From positions 529,035-593,034 of the forward strand of contig JAJQZP010000225.1 in assembly GCA_025403435.1 (NCBI GenBank): a stretch of DNA of 64,000 nt, read 5' to 3'. Numbering within the stretch: position 1 is the first letter of the stretch; each line of letters begins with the position of its first letter. This document shows, one piece after another, positions 21,347 to 32,208 of this stretch. A model generated the notes under the pieces. That model saw only the letters and a program-made list of their open reading frames with translations, made no database searches and was not told the origin of the DNA. Source of the stretch: Artocarpus heterophyllus (taxonomy: Eukaryota > Streptophyta > Magnoliopsida > Rosales > Moraceae). Made by a program: the position numbers and the translations under genes.

Positions 21347-22324
21347 CTACTGCTCAAAGAGGAGTTGTTGGTGCGAGTAAAGCCTTTGAAGAGTGATAGG
21401 TTCTTCATCATCATCTTGGCCACCTTGAGCTTCAATGTTGGCCATCTCTTCTTCTTCTTTTTCTTGAACACCTTGAGGAGCGGCTCGCCCACCAGCTGGC
21501 ACCCATTGCCCTTGTACGTCCTCAAATCCCATTTTTCTAATGGTAAGAGCATCGAAAGCATTATAAGGTTTATAGAGAGCCATGTCCTTCTCATCAACAA
21601 TTTGCACATTAAATGTATAAAAACTTTTGGTAAGAAGCATTCCACATGGCAAACCAGCACTCTTTTTCCCTTCAGCGGCATTAATCATCCGTCGTACCAA
21701 CAGAAGGGGTAAATTTATTTTAGTACCACTAAGGAGACAATAAATAAGGTGGAGGTCAATAAGCTGGACTTCGTCCTTATGGCCAGCTCTAGGTAAAATG
21801 CTGGTAGCGACAAGCATATAGAGAACTTGACTCCTAGGAGGTAAAGATGCTTCATTGAGTTTCCTAGGCAGACTCCCATCATTATTCTCAAAAATAATTT
21901 TGGCCATAGTTTCTTTATCAAACATACAGGTTTTGACTTCATGAATATCCACACCTTCTAGTGGCATATCAAGTATCTCCCCTATTATGGTTGGTGTTAA
22001 TTCCATAGTTCTATGTTTCAATGTCACAACAATTTCAAGGGGATCATAAGATGCTCTAAGGTTGGTATAAAACCCTTTGACAAGCCTAGGATATGTATTT
22101 TCCTTCATAATTATAATATTTTTCCATTTAAGCCTATCAAACAGTAATTCTATACCAGAGCCAACAAAATCCTCAAAACAAATAAACTTCCCATCAATAA
22201 TCTTCCTAGAAGAGAAAATTTTAACATATTTTTCGTTTGAAAATTCCTCCAAAGTTACCTCTTTGTCGGTATCCTTGTGAGCGATGGATTTAGTGCACTT
22301 GAAAGGGTGAGAACTTGAAGCCAT
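21347..22324 (-). CDS. D third ORF: putative plant transposon protein domain (PF20167-like), 325 aa
   Basis: An intact 325-codon frame lies downstream of pol. Segments such as YPRLVKGFYTNLR, MELTPTIIGEILDMPLEGV, ILPRAGHKDEVQLIDLHLI and GTKINLPLLLVRRMINAAEG are typical of the 'putative plant transposon protein' domain. That domain has no proven biochemical activity that I know of. No signal peptide or membrane segment is visible, so it is not envelope-like. The tail is acidic (KEEEEE, DDDEEP). The frame ends at two adjacent stops, but beyond them the same frame continues through one more stop to a terminator at 21241-21243. The original protein was therefore probably about 35 residues longer. 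A private TATA box lies about 250 bp upstream. Confidence 0.75.
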   Translation of the reverse strand: MASSSHPFKCTKSIAHKDTDKEVTLEEFSNEKYVKIFSSRKIIDGKFICFEDFVGSGIELLFDRLKWKNIIIMKENTYPRLVKGFYTNLRASYDPLEIVVTLKHRTMELTPTIIGEILDMPLEGVDIHEVKTCMFDKETMAKIIFENNDGSLPRKLNEASLPPRSQVLYMLVATSILPRAGHKDEVQLIDLHLIYCLLSGTKINLPLLLVRRMINAAEGKKSAGLPCGMLLTKSFYTFNVQIVDEKDMALYKPYNAFDALTIRKMGFEDVQGQWVPAGGRAAPQGVQEKEEEEMANIEAQGGQDDDEEPITLQRLYSHQQLLFEQ

Positions 22325-22570
22325 TGGAGAATGTAGAGATAGAACCCAAAATCAAGCAGAAAAAACACAGTTTTGAGAGAAATGAGAAGCTTGAAAGAAA
22401 AGTGAGAGAACTCAAGGGAAGTTAGAAAAAATGAGGGAAAGAGATGGAAATCCAAAATCATGAAAATTGCAAGAAAATCGAAAATGGTGGAGTAGGTGAT
22501 GATTTTGCACTTGAGGGAGAAGGAGACAGTGGAGAGCAAGAAAAATAAAGAAATAGGGTTTGCTAAGTTT

Positions 22571-22586
22571 GGGGTATATATACCCC
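22571..22586 (-). promoter_or_regulatory. Palindromic TATA box of D third ORF
   Basis: GGGGTATATATACCCC is a perfect 16-bp palindrome about 247 bp upstream of the third-ORF start (22324, minus strand). Four TCGGCAGGCCGA-type sites lie just upstream of it. The start of transcription is inferred, not seen. Confidence 0.6.
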
Positions 22587-22605
22587 GACGATCGAGGCCA
22601 AACTT

Positions 22606-22683
22606 CAGTTCGGCAGGCCGATTATTTTATCGACAGGCCAACTCAGCAACATCGACAGGGATTCTGAATGGTCGCAGGCCGAT
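22606..22683. repeat. TCGGCAGGCCGA-type sites upstream of third-ORF TATA box
   Basis: CAGG cores start at 22614, 22634, 22656 and 22675, in steps of 20, 22 and 19 bp. The first lies 28 bp from the TATA palindrome. These sites are in the interior of the element, outside both LTRs. Confidence 0.75.
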
Positions 22684-22847
22684 TGCTGCAGTCGAGCAAT
22701 CACCAGAAAAGCAAAAAATGTTTTTGTCAATTTAACACAAACACATTTCAAAACATTGTGCAAATGTCTAAACATAAATTAAACATAAGAACACAACTAA
22801 AACACTAAATCAACCATTGAGTTCATCAAGATAAGCATTAAGTACAG

Positions 22848-25800
22848 TCAATGATCAAGCAAATGCAATTCTAAAGGATCAATTATTCCAAGTCCTCTTC
22901 TAAGATGTGAAAAACGTTCTAGTGCAACAGGTTTGGTGAGAATATCTGCTAGTTGGTCACTTGTGCTAATGAATTCCAATGTCATATCCCCTCGTTGAAC
23001 ATGGTCACGCAAAAAGTGATGTCTAATCTCTATATGCTTTGTGTGTGAATGTAGAACCGGATTCTTTGACAAATTGATTGCACTAGTATTGTCACATAAA
23101 ATTGGAACATGATCATAGCTTAGACCTAAATCCTTTAGCGTTTGCATCATCCAAAGGACTTGTGCACAACAACTAGCCTCCGATATGTATTCCTGCTTCC
23201 TGCGGTAGAAAGTGCCACCAGTGGCTTGTTTCTTGCTAAACCATGAAACTAATGCAAATCCTAGAAAGTGACAAGTACCACTTGTGCTTTTCCTATCAAT
23301 TGTGCAACCAGCCCAATCGGCATTCAGAATAACTTAGCAAGTCTATGTGTGTGCCTTTGGGATACCACAATCCTAGGTTCTTAGTACCACTCAAATATCT
23401 AAAAATTTGTTTAATGGCACTAAAGTGAGATTCCTTAGGATTTGATTGAAATCTTGCACAAACCCCTACACTAAACATAATATCGGGTCTACTAGCAGTC
23501 AAATATAGCAAGGATCCGATCATACCTCTATATTTTGTGATGTCCATCGCCTTGCCATCTTCATCTTTGTCAAGCTTGATTGAAGAGCTCATAGGAGTTG
23601 GCATTGGCTTAAGATCATCCATTTCGAATCGTTTGAGTAGATCCTTCACATATTTGGCTTGATTTATGAAAATTCCTTCCTTTGTTTGCTTGATTTGAAG
23701 TCCAAGGAAGAAGTTTAATTCTCCCATCATGCTCATCTCAAATTCGTTGTGCATACACTTAGAAAACTCTTCACATAGAGTGTGGTTAGTAGCACCAAAA
23801 ATAATATCATCAACATATATTTGAACAATAACTAGATCTTCACCCTTGTTTTTGATAAAGAGAGTAGTATCCGCTTTTCCAACACAAAAACCGTTTTTAA
23901 TCAAAAATTTACTTAGTCTTTCATACCAAGCTCTAGGAGCTTGCTTTAGACCATATAAAGCTTTCTTTAATTTGAAGACATGATCTAGATATTTATGATT
24001 TTGAAAATCGGGTGGTTGTGCTACATAAACTTCTTCTAAGATGTATCCATTTAAGAATGCACTTTTGACATCCATTTGATAAAGAGTAAAACCCTTGTAT
24101 CATGCAAAAGCAAATAACATTCTAATGGATTCTAGATGAGCAACTGGTGCAAAAGTTTCTTCAAAATCAATACCTTCTTGTTGATTGAAATCTTGGGCCA
24201 GTAATCTAGCCTTGTTGCTCACAACATTACCTTGCTCATCTTTTTTATTTCTAAATACCCATTTAGTACCAATTATGGATTGAGAACTAGGCTTAGGAAC
24301 AAGTTCCCAAACATCATTTCTTTCAAATTGATTTAGCTCTGCATGCATTGCCAAAATCCAAAACTCATCATTTTCGGTTTCTTCAAAACTTTTTGGTTTA
24401 ATTTGAGAAAGAAAAGCTAAATTGTTTCAAATATTTTTAAAAGATGCTCTAGTTCTCACCCCATCAGTTGGACTATCATGAGCAATAATGTCGGTTTGAG
24501 GGTGATAAGGGTGATACCTCCAATCCTTTGGTAGAGATTGTGAAGTACCTTCTTCTTTAGGAGTTTCTTCTAGTTGTTCCTCATTCTTTGGTGAAGCTTG
24601 AATGGAGTCTTCCTTTGTATCCTTTGCATTATTTTTTATTTCTAGATTCTTCATTTGATTCTCCAAACCTAGATCATCATCATCTTCTATTCTATCCATA
24701 GAAGCATTAGTCTCATCAAAAACAACATGCATGGATTCTTCAACCACAAGGGTTCTTTTGTTAAATACTCTATAAGCTTTGCTAGAGATAGAATAACCAA
24801 GAAAGATACCAACATCGGATTTTGAATCAAATTTTCACAAATTGTCTTGGTGTTTAAAATAAAACATTTGTAACCAAAGACCTTGAAATAGCATATATTG
24901 GGTTTTCTACCCTTCCAAAGCTCATATGGAGTTTTGTTCATTTTTGGTCTAATAAGAACTCTATTAATCACATAGCAAGAGGTATTAACGGCCTCGGCCC
25001 AAAAATATTTTGGTAAACCATTTTCGTTAAGCATAGTCCTAGCCATTTCTTGCAAAACTCTATTTTTCCTTTCAACAACTCCATTTTGTTGTGGTGTTCT
25101 AGGTGCCGAAAAAATATGTTCATAGCCTTTCTCATTGCAAAACAACTCAAAGGCATCACTATCGAACTTGCCTCCATGATCACTTCTAATGGAGGTGATC
25201 ATGTAGCCTTGTTCATTTTGAACTCTTTTGCAAAAATATGAAAACATTTGTAAAGCGTCATCTTTGTTTGTTAAAAACAAAACCCATGTAAATCTTGAAA
25301 AATCATCAACTATAACAAAAGCAAATCTTTTACCACCTAGACTTGTGGCCCTAGAAGGGCCAAAAAGGTCGATGTGCAAAAGCTGCAAAGGTCTAGTGGT
25401 AGCAATTTCGGAAATGGATTTAAAAGAAATTTTGACTTGCTTTTCGAATTGGCATGCATCACATACTTTGTCTTTTTCAAAGCTTAGTTTTGGAAAACCT
25501 CTAACAATATCATTTTTGGAAATTTTTGAAATTAAATGCATGCTTGCATGACCAAGTCTTCTATGCCATAGCCAAGATTCATCATTTAAAGCCAAAAAAC
25601 ATTGGTTTTGATTTGAATACTTTTCAATATCAATTGTATAAACATTATTGTGATGGTCACCTATGAACACCACTTCACCATTGCAAACATTCTCAATCAA
25701 ACATTTAGAAGACTCAAAGATAATCTTATACCCTTTATCACACAATTGACTAATGCTAAGCAAATTGTGTTTCAAATTATCAACCAAGTATACATTTTCA

Positions 25801-25980
25801 ATTAAGGTAGAGGAATTGTTACCGATATCACCTATACCAAGGATTCTTCCTTTTGCATTGTCTCCAAAGGTAACACTTCCACCTTTCTTCTTAACAAAGT
25901 TGGAGAATGTGATAAGTCCCTCGTCATATGTTTTGAGCAACCGCTATCTAGGAACCATCTTACTTTCTCCTTGTTTGGTA
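22848..25980 (-). pseudogene. D pol pseudogene: protease, integrase, RT, RNase H
   Basis: In coding order: protease active site WFLDSGC (Asp-Ser-Gly codons at 25948-25940), then a frameshift into GGSVTFGDN. Integrase zinc segment WLWHRRLGHAS ... CDACQFEKQ. Integrase core Asp (LLHIDLFGP), Asp (IRSDHGGKF) and Glu (NGVVERKNR) are all present. A frameshift lies near 24830 after CFILNTK. RT runs from about 24354 to 23300 with YVDDII near 23815 and one stop near 24100. RNase H ends near 22848 with LCDNTSAINLSKNP and ADILTKP. This is a near-complete SIRE polyprotein disabled by a few frameshifts and stops. Confidence 0.85.
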
Positions 25981-25989
25981 CCTACAATA

Positions 25990-27596
25990 AAGATTCAAAT
26001 TTCAATTTTCGGAACCCACATGACCTTGGGTTCATCATTGTTAGTTCTTTTGCCTTTTGGAACCCACTTGTATTTGATTCCAAAGTAGGCATTTTTCTTA
26101 ATTGGACAAGCAAAGGATGTGTGTCCATCTTTGTTGCAATATGTACACTACATATTTTGAACTTGTCGATGCTTTGACAAAGTAATTTTAAATACTTTTG
26201 ATCAATATGGTTTATATCCTAAACCACCTTTATTAAAACTGCATCTTTGTTCTCCAAGCATTAGCTCACAATTTTCTTTCCATTTCATGAAATTCAAAAC
26301 CATCTTTGTCAAATCATCAACCTTTCCTTTAAAGATGCATTTTCAATGATCAAGGAATCATGCATGTTTTTTCTCAACTTTCAAACTCTTTATCTCTTCT
26401 AAAAGCATAGAAATTTTCTTTTTGAGGGAGGAGTTTTTGAGAACTAACTTTTCATAATCTTCATGCAAATTATTGAAAGCATTTTTCAATTCTTCAATAT
26501 CTACTTCATTATCGCTATTAGATGAGTAAGAACTACTTACCTCATTGTCGTCATCTTCCACCATGAAACACATGTTAGCAATTTCTCTTGGTCCGTCATC
26601 GTCGGAGTCCTTGGATTCTAGTTCATCCCATGTAACTTGTAGTGCCTTCTTTGACTCCTTTTTATCTACTTTCTTTCTTAAAGGACAATCTGGTCTTATA
26701 TGACTAGTTTTCTTACAATCAAAACAAATAATATCATCTTTAGATTTCTTACCTCGATCATTCTTCTTTTTCATACCTTTTCCACAATTGATCTTATGAT
26801 GGAACTTTTTGTATCTTTTGGCAATCATTGCCAATTCTTCAAGGTCCTTTGAATTAAGGCTATCTTCCTCTTCTTCTTCTTCATCATCATCGGTGAAGGA
26901 GGCTTTTAGTGCAATCCCTTTCTTTCTTTTGTCGTCTTCTTCTTCTCGTTGGTTTTGTTTCCTTGTGATCTCATGCGTCATGAGTGATCCTATCAATTCT
27001 TCAATTGGCAACGTTGATAGGTCCTTGGCTTCTTCTAGTGTTGTCCTCACATGCTAAGAAGGTGGTAGTGATCGCACTAGTTTTCTCACCAATTTGCTTG
27101 TGGTGAAGTTCCTACCAAGGGATTTCAAACCGTTAACGATATCGGTAAAACGAGTGTACATTTCGGTAATAGATTCATGATCCTTCATTTTAAACATTTC
27201 ATAATCATGAAGAAGAAAATTAATTTTAGTCTCCTTGACTTGGTTTGTTCCTTCATGAACCACTTCAAGAGTGCGCCAAATTTCTTGTGCCGTGGTGCAA
27301 GATGTGATTCTATTGAACTCATTTCTATCAAGAGCACAATATAAAGTATTTACTGCTTTAGCATTTAAAGAAATTTTCCTTTTATCCTCATCGGTATACT
27401 CTTTACGTTCTTTAGGGACTAGACCTTTTTCTACCTCTTTCATAGGTTGAAAAGGACCATTTTCAACCACATCCCAAAGATCAAAATCAACCGATTATAG
27501 ATAAATGGACATTCTAGTTTTCCAATAATTGTAGTTGGTGCCATTGAAAAACGGAGGTCTATTTGTAGATTGACCTTCTACACATTGGGTAGCCAT
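25990..27596 (-). pseudogene. D gag pseudogene (SIRE type, two zinc knuckles)
   Basis: Starts at ATG 27596-27594 (MATQCVEGQSTNRPPFFNGT). An in-frame stop follows MSIYL near 27495 and another follows SLPPS near 27057. The capsid block has CALDRNEFNRITSC, EIWRTLEVVHEGTNQVKETK and YEMFKMKDHESITEMYTRFT, the SIRE gag signature. A first zinc knuckle CFDCKKTSHIRPDC (CX2CX4HX4C) lies near 26730-26690. An acidic, coiled-coil-like segment ends near 26358. A second knuckle CTYCNKDGHTSFAC lies near 26147-26107 in another frame. Two stops and at least one frameshift disable it. Confidence 0.8.
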
Positions 27597-27641
27597 GCTC
27601 AAGATTGTAAAATCTTTTTGAAAAATTAAAACGAGCTTCCA

Positions 27642-27653
27642 GCTTTGAAACCA
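27642..27653 (-). other. Primer-binding site of D
   Basis: The reverse complement is TGGTTTCAAAGC, two mismatches from the initiator-Met-tRNA site. It lies 2 bp inside the 5' LTR. Confidence 0.7.
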
Positions 27654-27655
27654 AT

Positions 27656-29190
27656 TGTTAGCCCAAGAATAACTACCTAAGAGGAGGGTGAATTGGGTTT
27701 TCAAAAACTTTTACAATTATTTGAAATTTTCTAAAGTAAAATGCTTAAGAAGTAAATATGAGAATGAGATAATATGAGCACAACCAAGCAACAATTAAGC
27801 AGCAATTAAGTAAAGAGTAAGGAGAAGAAATGCAAACGTTATTTATAGTGGTTCGGCCAATATGCCTATGTCCACTGTCACCAAGCTAAACTCCTTTGCG
27901 ACCTCTTGCACTATTAGACCGTCTTTTTAGCACGATCACTCCTTTATACAACCGGTGACTTACTCAACCCGAGGCTCACCACACCTTCTTTCAAAGTGAC
28001 AATTTTCCCAGAGATTGTTTAACCAAGAATTCCCCAAATTTGCAAGGCTTTGGAAACCCAACAATGAAAATAACGTGGTTTTAATTTTGGTACTTACAAA
28101 ATATACACTCCAAAACAAAAAGAGATGAAAATACAACTGTGGTACGTGTTTGGAGGTGTGAGCAATTCTCAATTAGAGTATGAAACAATTTTGGCTCAAG
28201 AGAATGTGTGAGTAATGAATGCTTGAGAAGAACAATGTAGAATACTATCAAATTTCACTTGTGTTCCTTCTTCATTTATTGCACATTGAATGAATGGGTA
28301 TTTATAGCCCTCTAGTTCTTAGAAACATCTTAACACATCAATTTTGAGTCAAACTAGCCATTGCAATTAGAGCTCTAACGGTCAAAAAACTAGCCATTAC
28401 CGACAGTTCGGTAGGCCGAAGATTGAGGCGCCAAAAATCAAGTTCTCAACGGTCACCAGATCGGTAGGCCAGTTCACAGTTTGGCAGCCCGAACTTTGAA
28501 CCATTGGCAGGCCAAAGATGCCTTCGGTAGGCAACTAGAGCCTCTGTAGAACGGGTTTTGAAAACCCTCAGATCGACAGGCTAAAGCAGGGTGTTCGGCA
28601 GGCCGATCTTCAAAACTCTGACAGGCCAAAGATTCCTTCGGCAGGCCGTCAGAGCCTCTGCAGACGAGGGGTTAAAAATCCCCAAATCGACAGGCTGAAG
28701 TAGGGTTTTTGACAGACTGATCGTCTTTTGCAGGCCGACCAAATTAGGTTGGCAGGCCGATCTGCCTTGGGCGAAAAAGCCTATGTGACCTGTTTTTGAA
28801 ACTTGTTATACATCAACTTGTTTAAGCACTTCCAAAACTTTTGAAGTCATAATTTTCACATTCAATTTGAATTCAAAACAACATTAAATGCAAGTATGCA
28901 ATGTGAGTGTGTGCTCTTACACTTTCTTTTGATCATTCAATTTGAGAATTGCTCATTTACACTTTTGGACTATAGAATAGAAACTTGTAATCTTCAAGTC
29001 TGTGTGAGTTTCCTTTCAAAAGACTTCTTCCACAAGCTTTCTTGAACTGTCTTCACGTGATTTCTTGAAAAGTAAGCTTAGTGACACTCAAGATAATTGT
29101 TGGTTTAAAAGAGTATTTTATACATATAAAAATTGTATTTGTTATCATCAAAAGAGTATTACATAGCTTTGTGAAACCTTGGAGCCAACT
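27656..29190 (-). repeat. 5' LTR of D (1535 bp)
   Basis: Bounded by TGTTAGCCC at 27656 and GAGCCAACT at 29190. The final base should be A to match the 3' LTR. A minus-strand TATA box lies at 28308-28296. TCGGCAGGCCGA-type sites lie between about 28405 and 28760. It differs from the 3' LTR at scattered positions and short indels, so the insertion is not recent. Confidence 0.9.
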
Positions 29191-29195
29191 GTGAC

Positions 29196-29354
29196 CAGTC
29201 ATGGTGCAGCCTGAATGCCCCCAAAAAGCACCTCGGACAAACGATCCGAGCCCATTGGATCAGTTATTAGTTCTCTGTAGCTTTGCCAAGCTTACTTGTC
29301 GACCGCCCGAGGTAAGGTTCCTTGACGGCGGTGCCGAGCTCACCCTCCACAATA
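29196..29354 (-). repeat. 3' LTR of element G, right portion
   Basis: Continuation of the LTR split by D. It ends near CACAATA (29348-29354), followed by GCCCCCCAG. On the minus strand that reads as a G-run polypurine tract followed by TATTGTGG, where a canonical start would be TGTTGTGG. The boundary is therefore approximate. Confidence 0.45.
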
Positions 29355-29579
29355 GCCCCCCAGTTCACCTAGTCGATGCTCGGTTAGGTAGACTATGTTG
29401 AGTTGGTGAGCTCGGCTCAGAATGAAAGTTTAAACAACGTCCCAAGGTAGTGCAAGATGATAGGTCACCGCGATAATGCTAGGAGGGACTCATGTCGCAA
29501 TGCGATTGGGTATTTCTCTGTCAGGCATAATCATCGCGCCTCTTCATTCTTTGCACCCAGGTTTCGCGCCTAAAACGGC

Positions 29580-29587
29580 CATAAATA
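29580..29587 (+). promoter_or_regulatory. TATA box for the antisense extra ORF of G
   Basis: CATAAATA in the context GGCCATAAATAGGGC, about 155 bp upstream of the ORF start at 29739. It is on the strand opposite to G's gag-pol, so it would drive transcription antisense to the element. Confidence 0.55.
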
Positions 29588-29738
29588 GGGCTTTTCTTCC
29601 TGTCATTTTCACATACAATCAAGCCCAAACTTTGCTACCCTTGAGTTTTAGTTGTCGAGTCATAGTTCAAAACCCAAGAACTCTTCATTCATAAGCTTCC
29701 CCGACCTGACCAGGTAATTTCTCAAGGAGTGAAAGAAA

Positions 29739-32208
29739 ATGGGCCACTTGTCAGACTCTCACAACGTTAACGTCTCCTGGTCAGATAGCAATGTTGAGAC
29801 TGAGAAGTCAACCTTCGTGGAGGTCAATATTGAAGGATTATCCCCAAAACAGGATGGAGCAGGCCGGTTGGCCGAGATACTGTGGGTAGATGCAGGGACG
29901 GTACCTAAGCAGGAGTTTCTCTTCCTGATTGATGGGAGCACCTAGTGAGACCGTGTAGGGGCGAGGATCCCTACATCAGGGCAGCCCCCGTCGGCACGTC
30001 CCAAGTTACTGCCCAGGAGCAGGCCAAGCTGGAGGTACCCACTGATGAGCCCTGCACCTTTGGTTGAGATTCTAGGGCCCCTGTCTAGGTCGTGGGTAGG
30101 GTAACCGTTGACATATCCGACGAGGAGGAAGCGGCCGAGGAGGCAGAGCCAGAGATGAGTGCCGTCAAAGAGGACGAGAGAGTCATTGTCACCCATGTCC
30201 CAAGAGTGACCGCTTATCATGTAACCCCGCCAGGGCAAACGTCTACAGCAGCCTACACTAGCGCGATGACAGTATCCCAGCTCGAGGACCTGTGTACTGA
30301 GCTTAACATCCCAAACGACGTCGTCCTCATTGCGCCCGAGGAGAATGATTCACCCCTAACTTCGCCTGAGGGGTACATCACATTATACATGGAATTTTTT
30401 AGGGCTAAGTTGCGCCTGCCGTTCCATCCATTCCTTCACCGGGCACTCAACGACCTAAATATGTGCCGGGCTGAACTCAACCTAAACAGCTACAGGTCAT
30501 TGATCAAGATGTACGTCTTATAGAGGTACCACCAGGCTACCGAGATGTCATGGGAGGCATTCAAATAATTTTACAAGATGCAAAAGTCCCTCGATAATCC
30601 AGCTGGTATTACCTCACCGGCTTTAGGATGGACTTTATTCTAGGCAACCTTAACTCGGATAAAGTCTAGAAATTTGAGTGGTTCTTTATCGGGGGGAAAT
30701 TACCTAGCCTAAGTCGGTAAGGCCATCCCTACTGATCAATGTGTCCTGAGGATGTTCAAACAAGGGCACGTGTGGTCTAAGAGGCTATGGGCGTCAAACC
30801 ATATCATCAGGGCGGTCGAAGACCTGTTTGAGAAGCCGAGCCAACAAGACAATAGTCATTCCTACTTGGAAATGAGACCCTCTCCCATTATGGCTAGTTT
30901 AGGGAACCTAGCAGAATCAATCCCCTTCCAACACCCAACTTGCTTGGTTGGCTAGACAGGTGACAGTTGTAAGGCCGAGCGCCGTAGACATCCTGGGGCT
31001 GAGCACTTCTAGGTCCAGGTGGCCGACGAAGGAGCCATCATCATCCAAAACTGAGGACTCGTCGAGTGACTCCTTCAACGCGGTGCCATCCATAGCAGAC
31101 GAGGACCTCATGGAGTGGTCAGGCTTCTATGCCCGTCTGGTCTGCTTCGGATCTGAGGTGAGCTTCGGGTTTTTTGTTTTTATGTTGGCCAAGCTTGTCC
31201 TGACTTGGGAGGATTTTGTTAATTTCATAGAGATGTCTTCTTGACTAAGCAATGCAGAGGACAAGCGTGCCCTCATGGAGCACCTTCGTAAATAGAAGGA
31301 AAAGGTCGTGGCCAGTAAGAAGCAGAAAAGGCCCTAAGATTGAAATTGCCAGTGCGGTCTGAGCAACCGTTGAGTTTTGAGCATCCATCGAGGTTTGAGC
31401 GACCACCCAGCTCAGTCTAAGTGTCCCCACCCCCACCGACGAAAGCGAGGACTTCGTTAAGCTAGCCCCAACCTCTCGTCGTAGTGCCCTCCACAGGAGA
31501 CTCTATGAGGATGAAAGTGAACTACCATCGCCATATCCTCAATCACCTCAGGGATGAGGTTCCTGATGAATCTTTCCTGCACAACCTCTAAGGAGAAGAT
31601 TTTGAGGGCATATCCTGCGCTACCTTCCATTCTACCGCCAAGGTGAGTAATTGTCTTTCTCTGAGCTTTATTTGACTTCTAATTGCTGCCAAGGTGAGTA
31701 ATTATTTTCAACATGCTAACTTTCACTTTCTCAGGCATGCACTTGCTTAGACCTGGCCTATATGGCCAGGGTAGAGTAACTTAACCTGGAGAAGGAGAGG
31801 CATAAAAAGACTGCCCTTGAAAAGGATGAGATTGAGAAAGAGCTCGATGGCAAAATAATTAAGCTTCATCAAATCAAGAAAGCCCTTGCTCGGGCCGAGG
31901 AAGAGGCCAGGAAGGCGAAGCAAAAGGTCGATCAGGCCAACGCGACGATGGAGGAGGCAAGGAACATGGCTGAAAAGGAACGAAATGAGGCTGGCCAGTT
32001 TCAGGACAAGGTTACCGAGCTTAGGAGACAGCTATAGGCTTCCCAGGTTATGCACCAGCACTTCTGGGAAGAGCTGCCCGGTCGACTCATGCAAGCCGTG
32101 GAGGAATTCAAGGCGTCCTCAAAGTACACCGACTATTACTATTTTAGCATGACAGACCTTCGAGACTACCTGATCCAAAAGCATCCAAAAGCATCCCATG
32201 AAGTTTGA
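29739..32208 (+). pseudogene. Antisense extra ORF of Tat element G (PF04195-like, coiled coil)
   Basis: Starts at ATG 29739. Blocks: acidic ISDEEEAAEEAEPEMS (about 30110-30160), then PEGYITLYMEFF, LPFHPFLHRALNDLNMC (30365-30475) of the plant 'putative gypsy-type transposon' domain, then QGHVWSKRLW (about 30760). A serine-rich segment and a Lys-rich stretch follow, then a long coiled coil (about 31780-32035, EKERHKKTALEKDEIEKELD). The end is MQAVEEFKAS ... DLRDYLIQKHPKASHEV with a stop at 32206-32208. Candidate introns lie at 31158-31230 and 31643-31734. At least six stops or frame changes interrupt it. It runs opposite to gag-pol, as described for Tat elements; its function is unknown. Confidence 0.7.
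31643..31734 (+). other. Candidate intron in the antisense extra ORF
   Basis: Donor AAG/GTGAGTAATT and acceptor TTTCACTTTCTCAG/GC. Removal joins TAK to ACTCLDLAYMARVE in phase 0 and leads into the coiled coil. A second identical donor, GCCAAGGTGAGTAATT, lies about 51 bp downstream inside the intron. Confidence 0.5.

Larger units (their letters stand above)
19086..29190 (-). mobile_element. Complete SIRE/Maximus-type copia element D with a third ORF
   Basis: Structure: 3' LTR 19086-20619, interior 20620-27655, 5' LTR 27656-29190. GTGAC flanks both sides (19081-19085 and 29191-29195), a perfect 5-bp target duplication. LTRs start TGTTAGCCCAAG and end GAGCCAACA; the outermost right base is mutated (CAACT at 29190). 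In minus-strand order the interior holds a primer-binding site (27653-27642), gag, pol and an extra ORF in the position where sireviruses can carry an envelope-like gene. Gag sequence style identifies the SIRE lineage. The element sits in the LTR of G. Confidence 0.9.

Noticed and set aside
21272..21712. 146-codon plus-strand frame
   Set aside because: Antisense shadow of the third ORF of D; no family resemblance.
21347..22324. Third ORF of D as a retroviral-type envelope gene
   Set aside because: No signal peptide, membrane anchor or coiled fusion segment is visible; the sequence resembles the plant transposon-protein domain instead.
26809..27057. Serine-rich plus-strand frame
   Set aside because: Complement of the acidic DDDEEEEEE stretch of D gag.
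29201..29401. 66-codon plus-strand frame as a host gene
   Set aside because: Covers the LTR and polypurine region of G; no homology signal.
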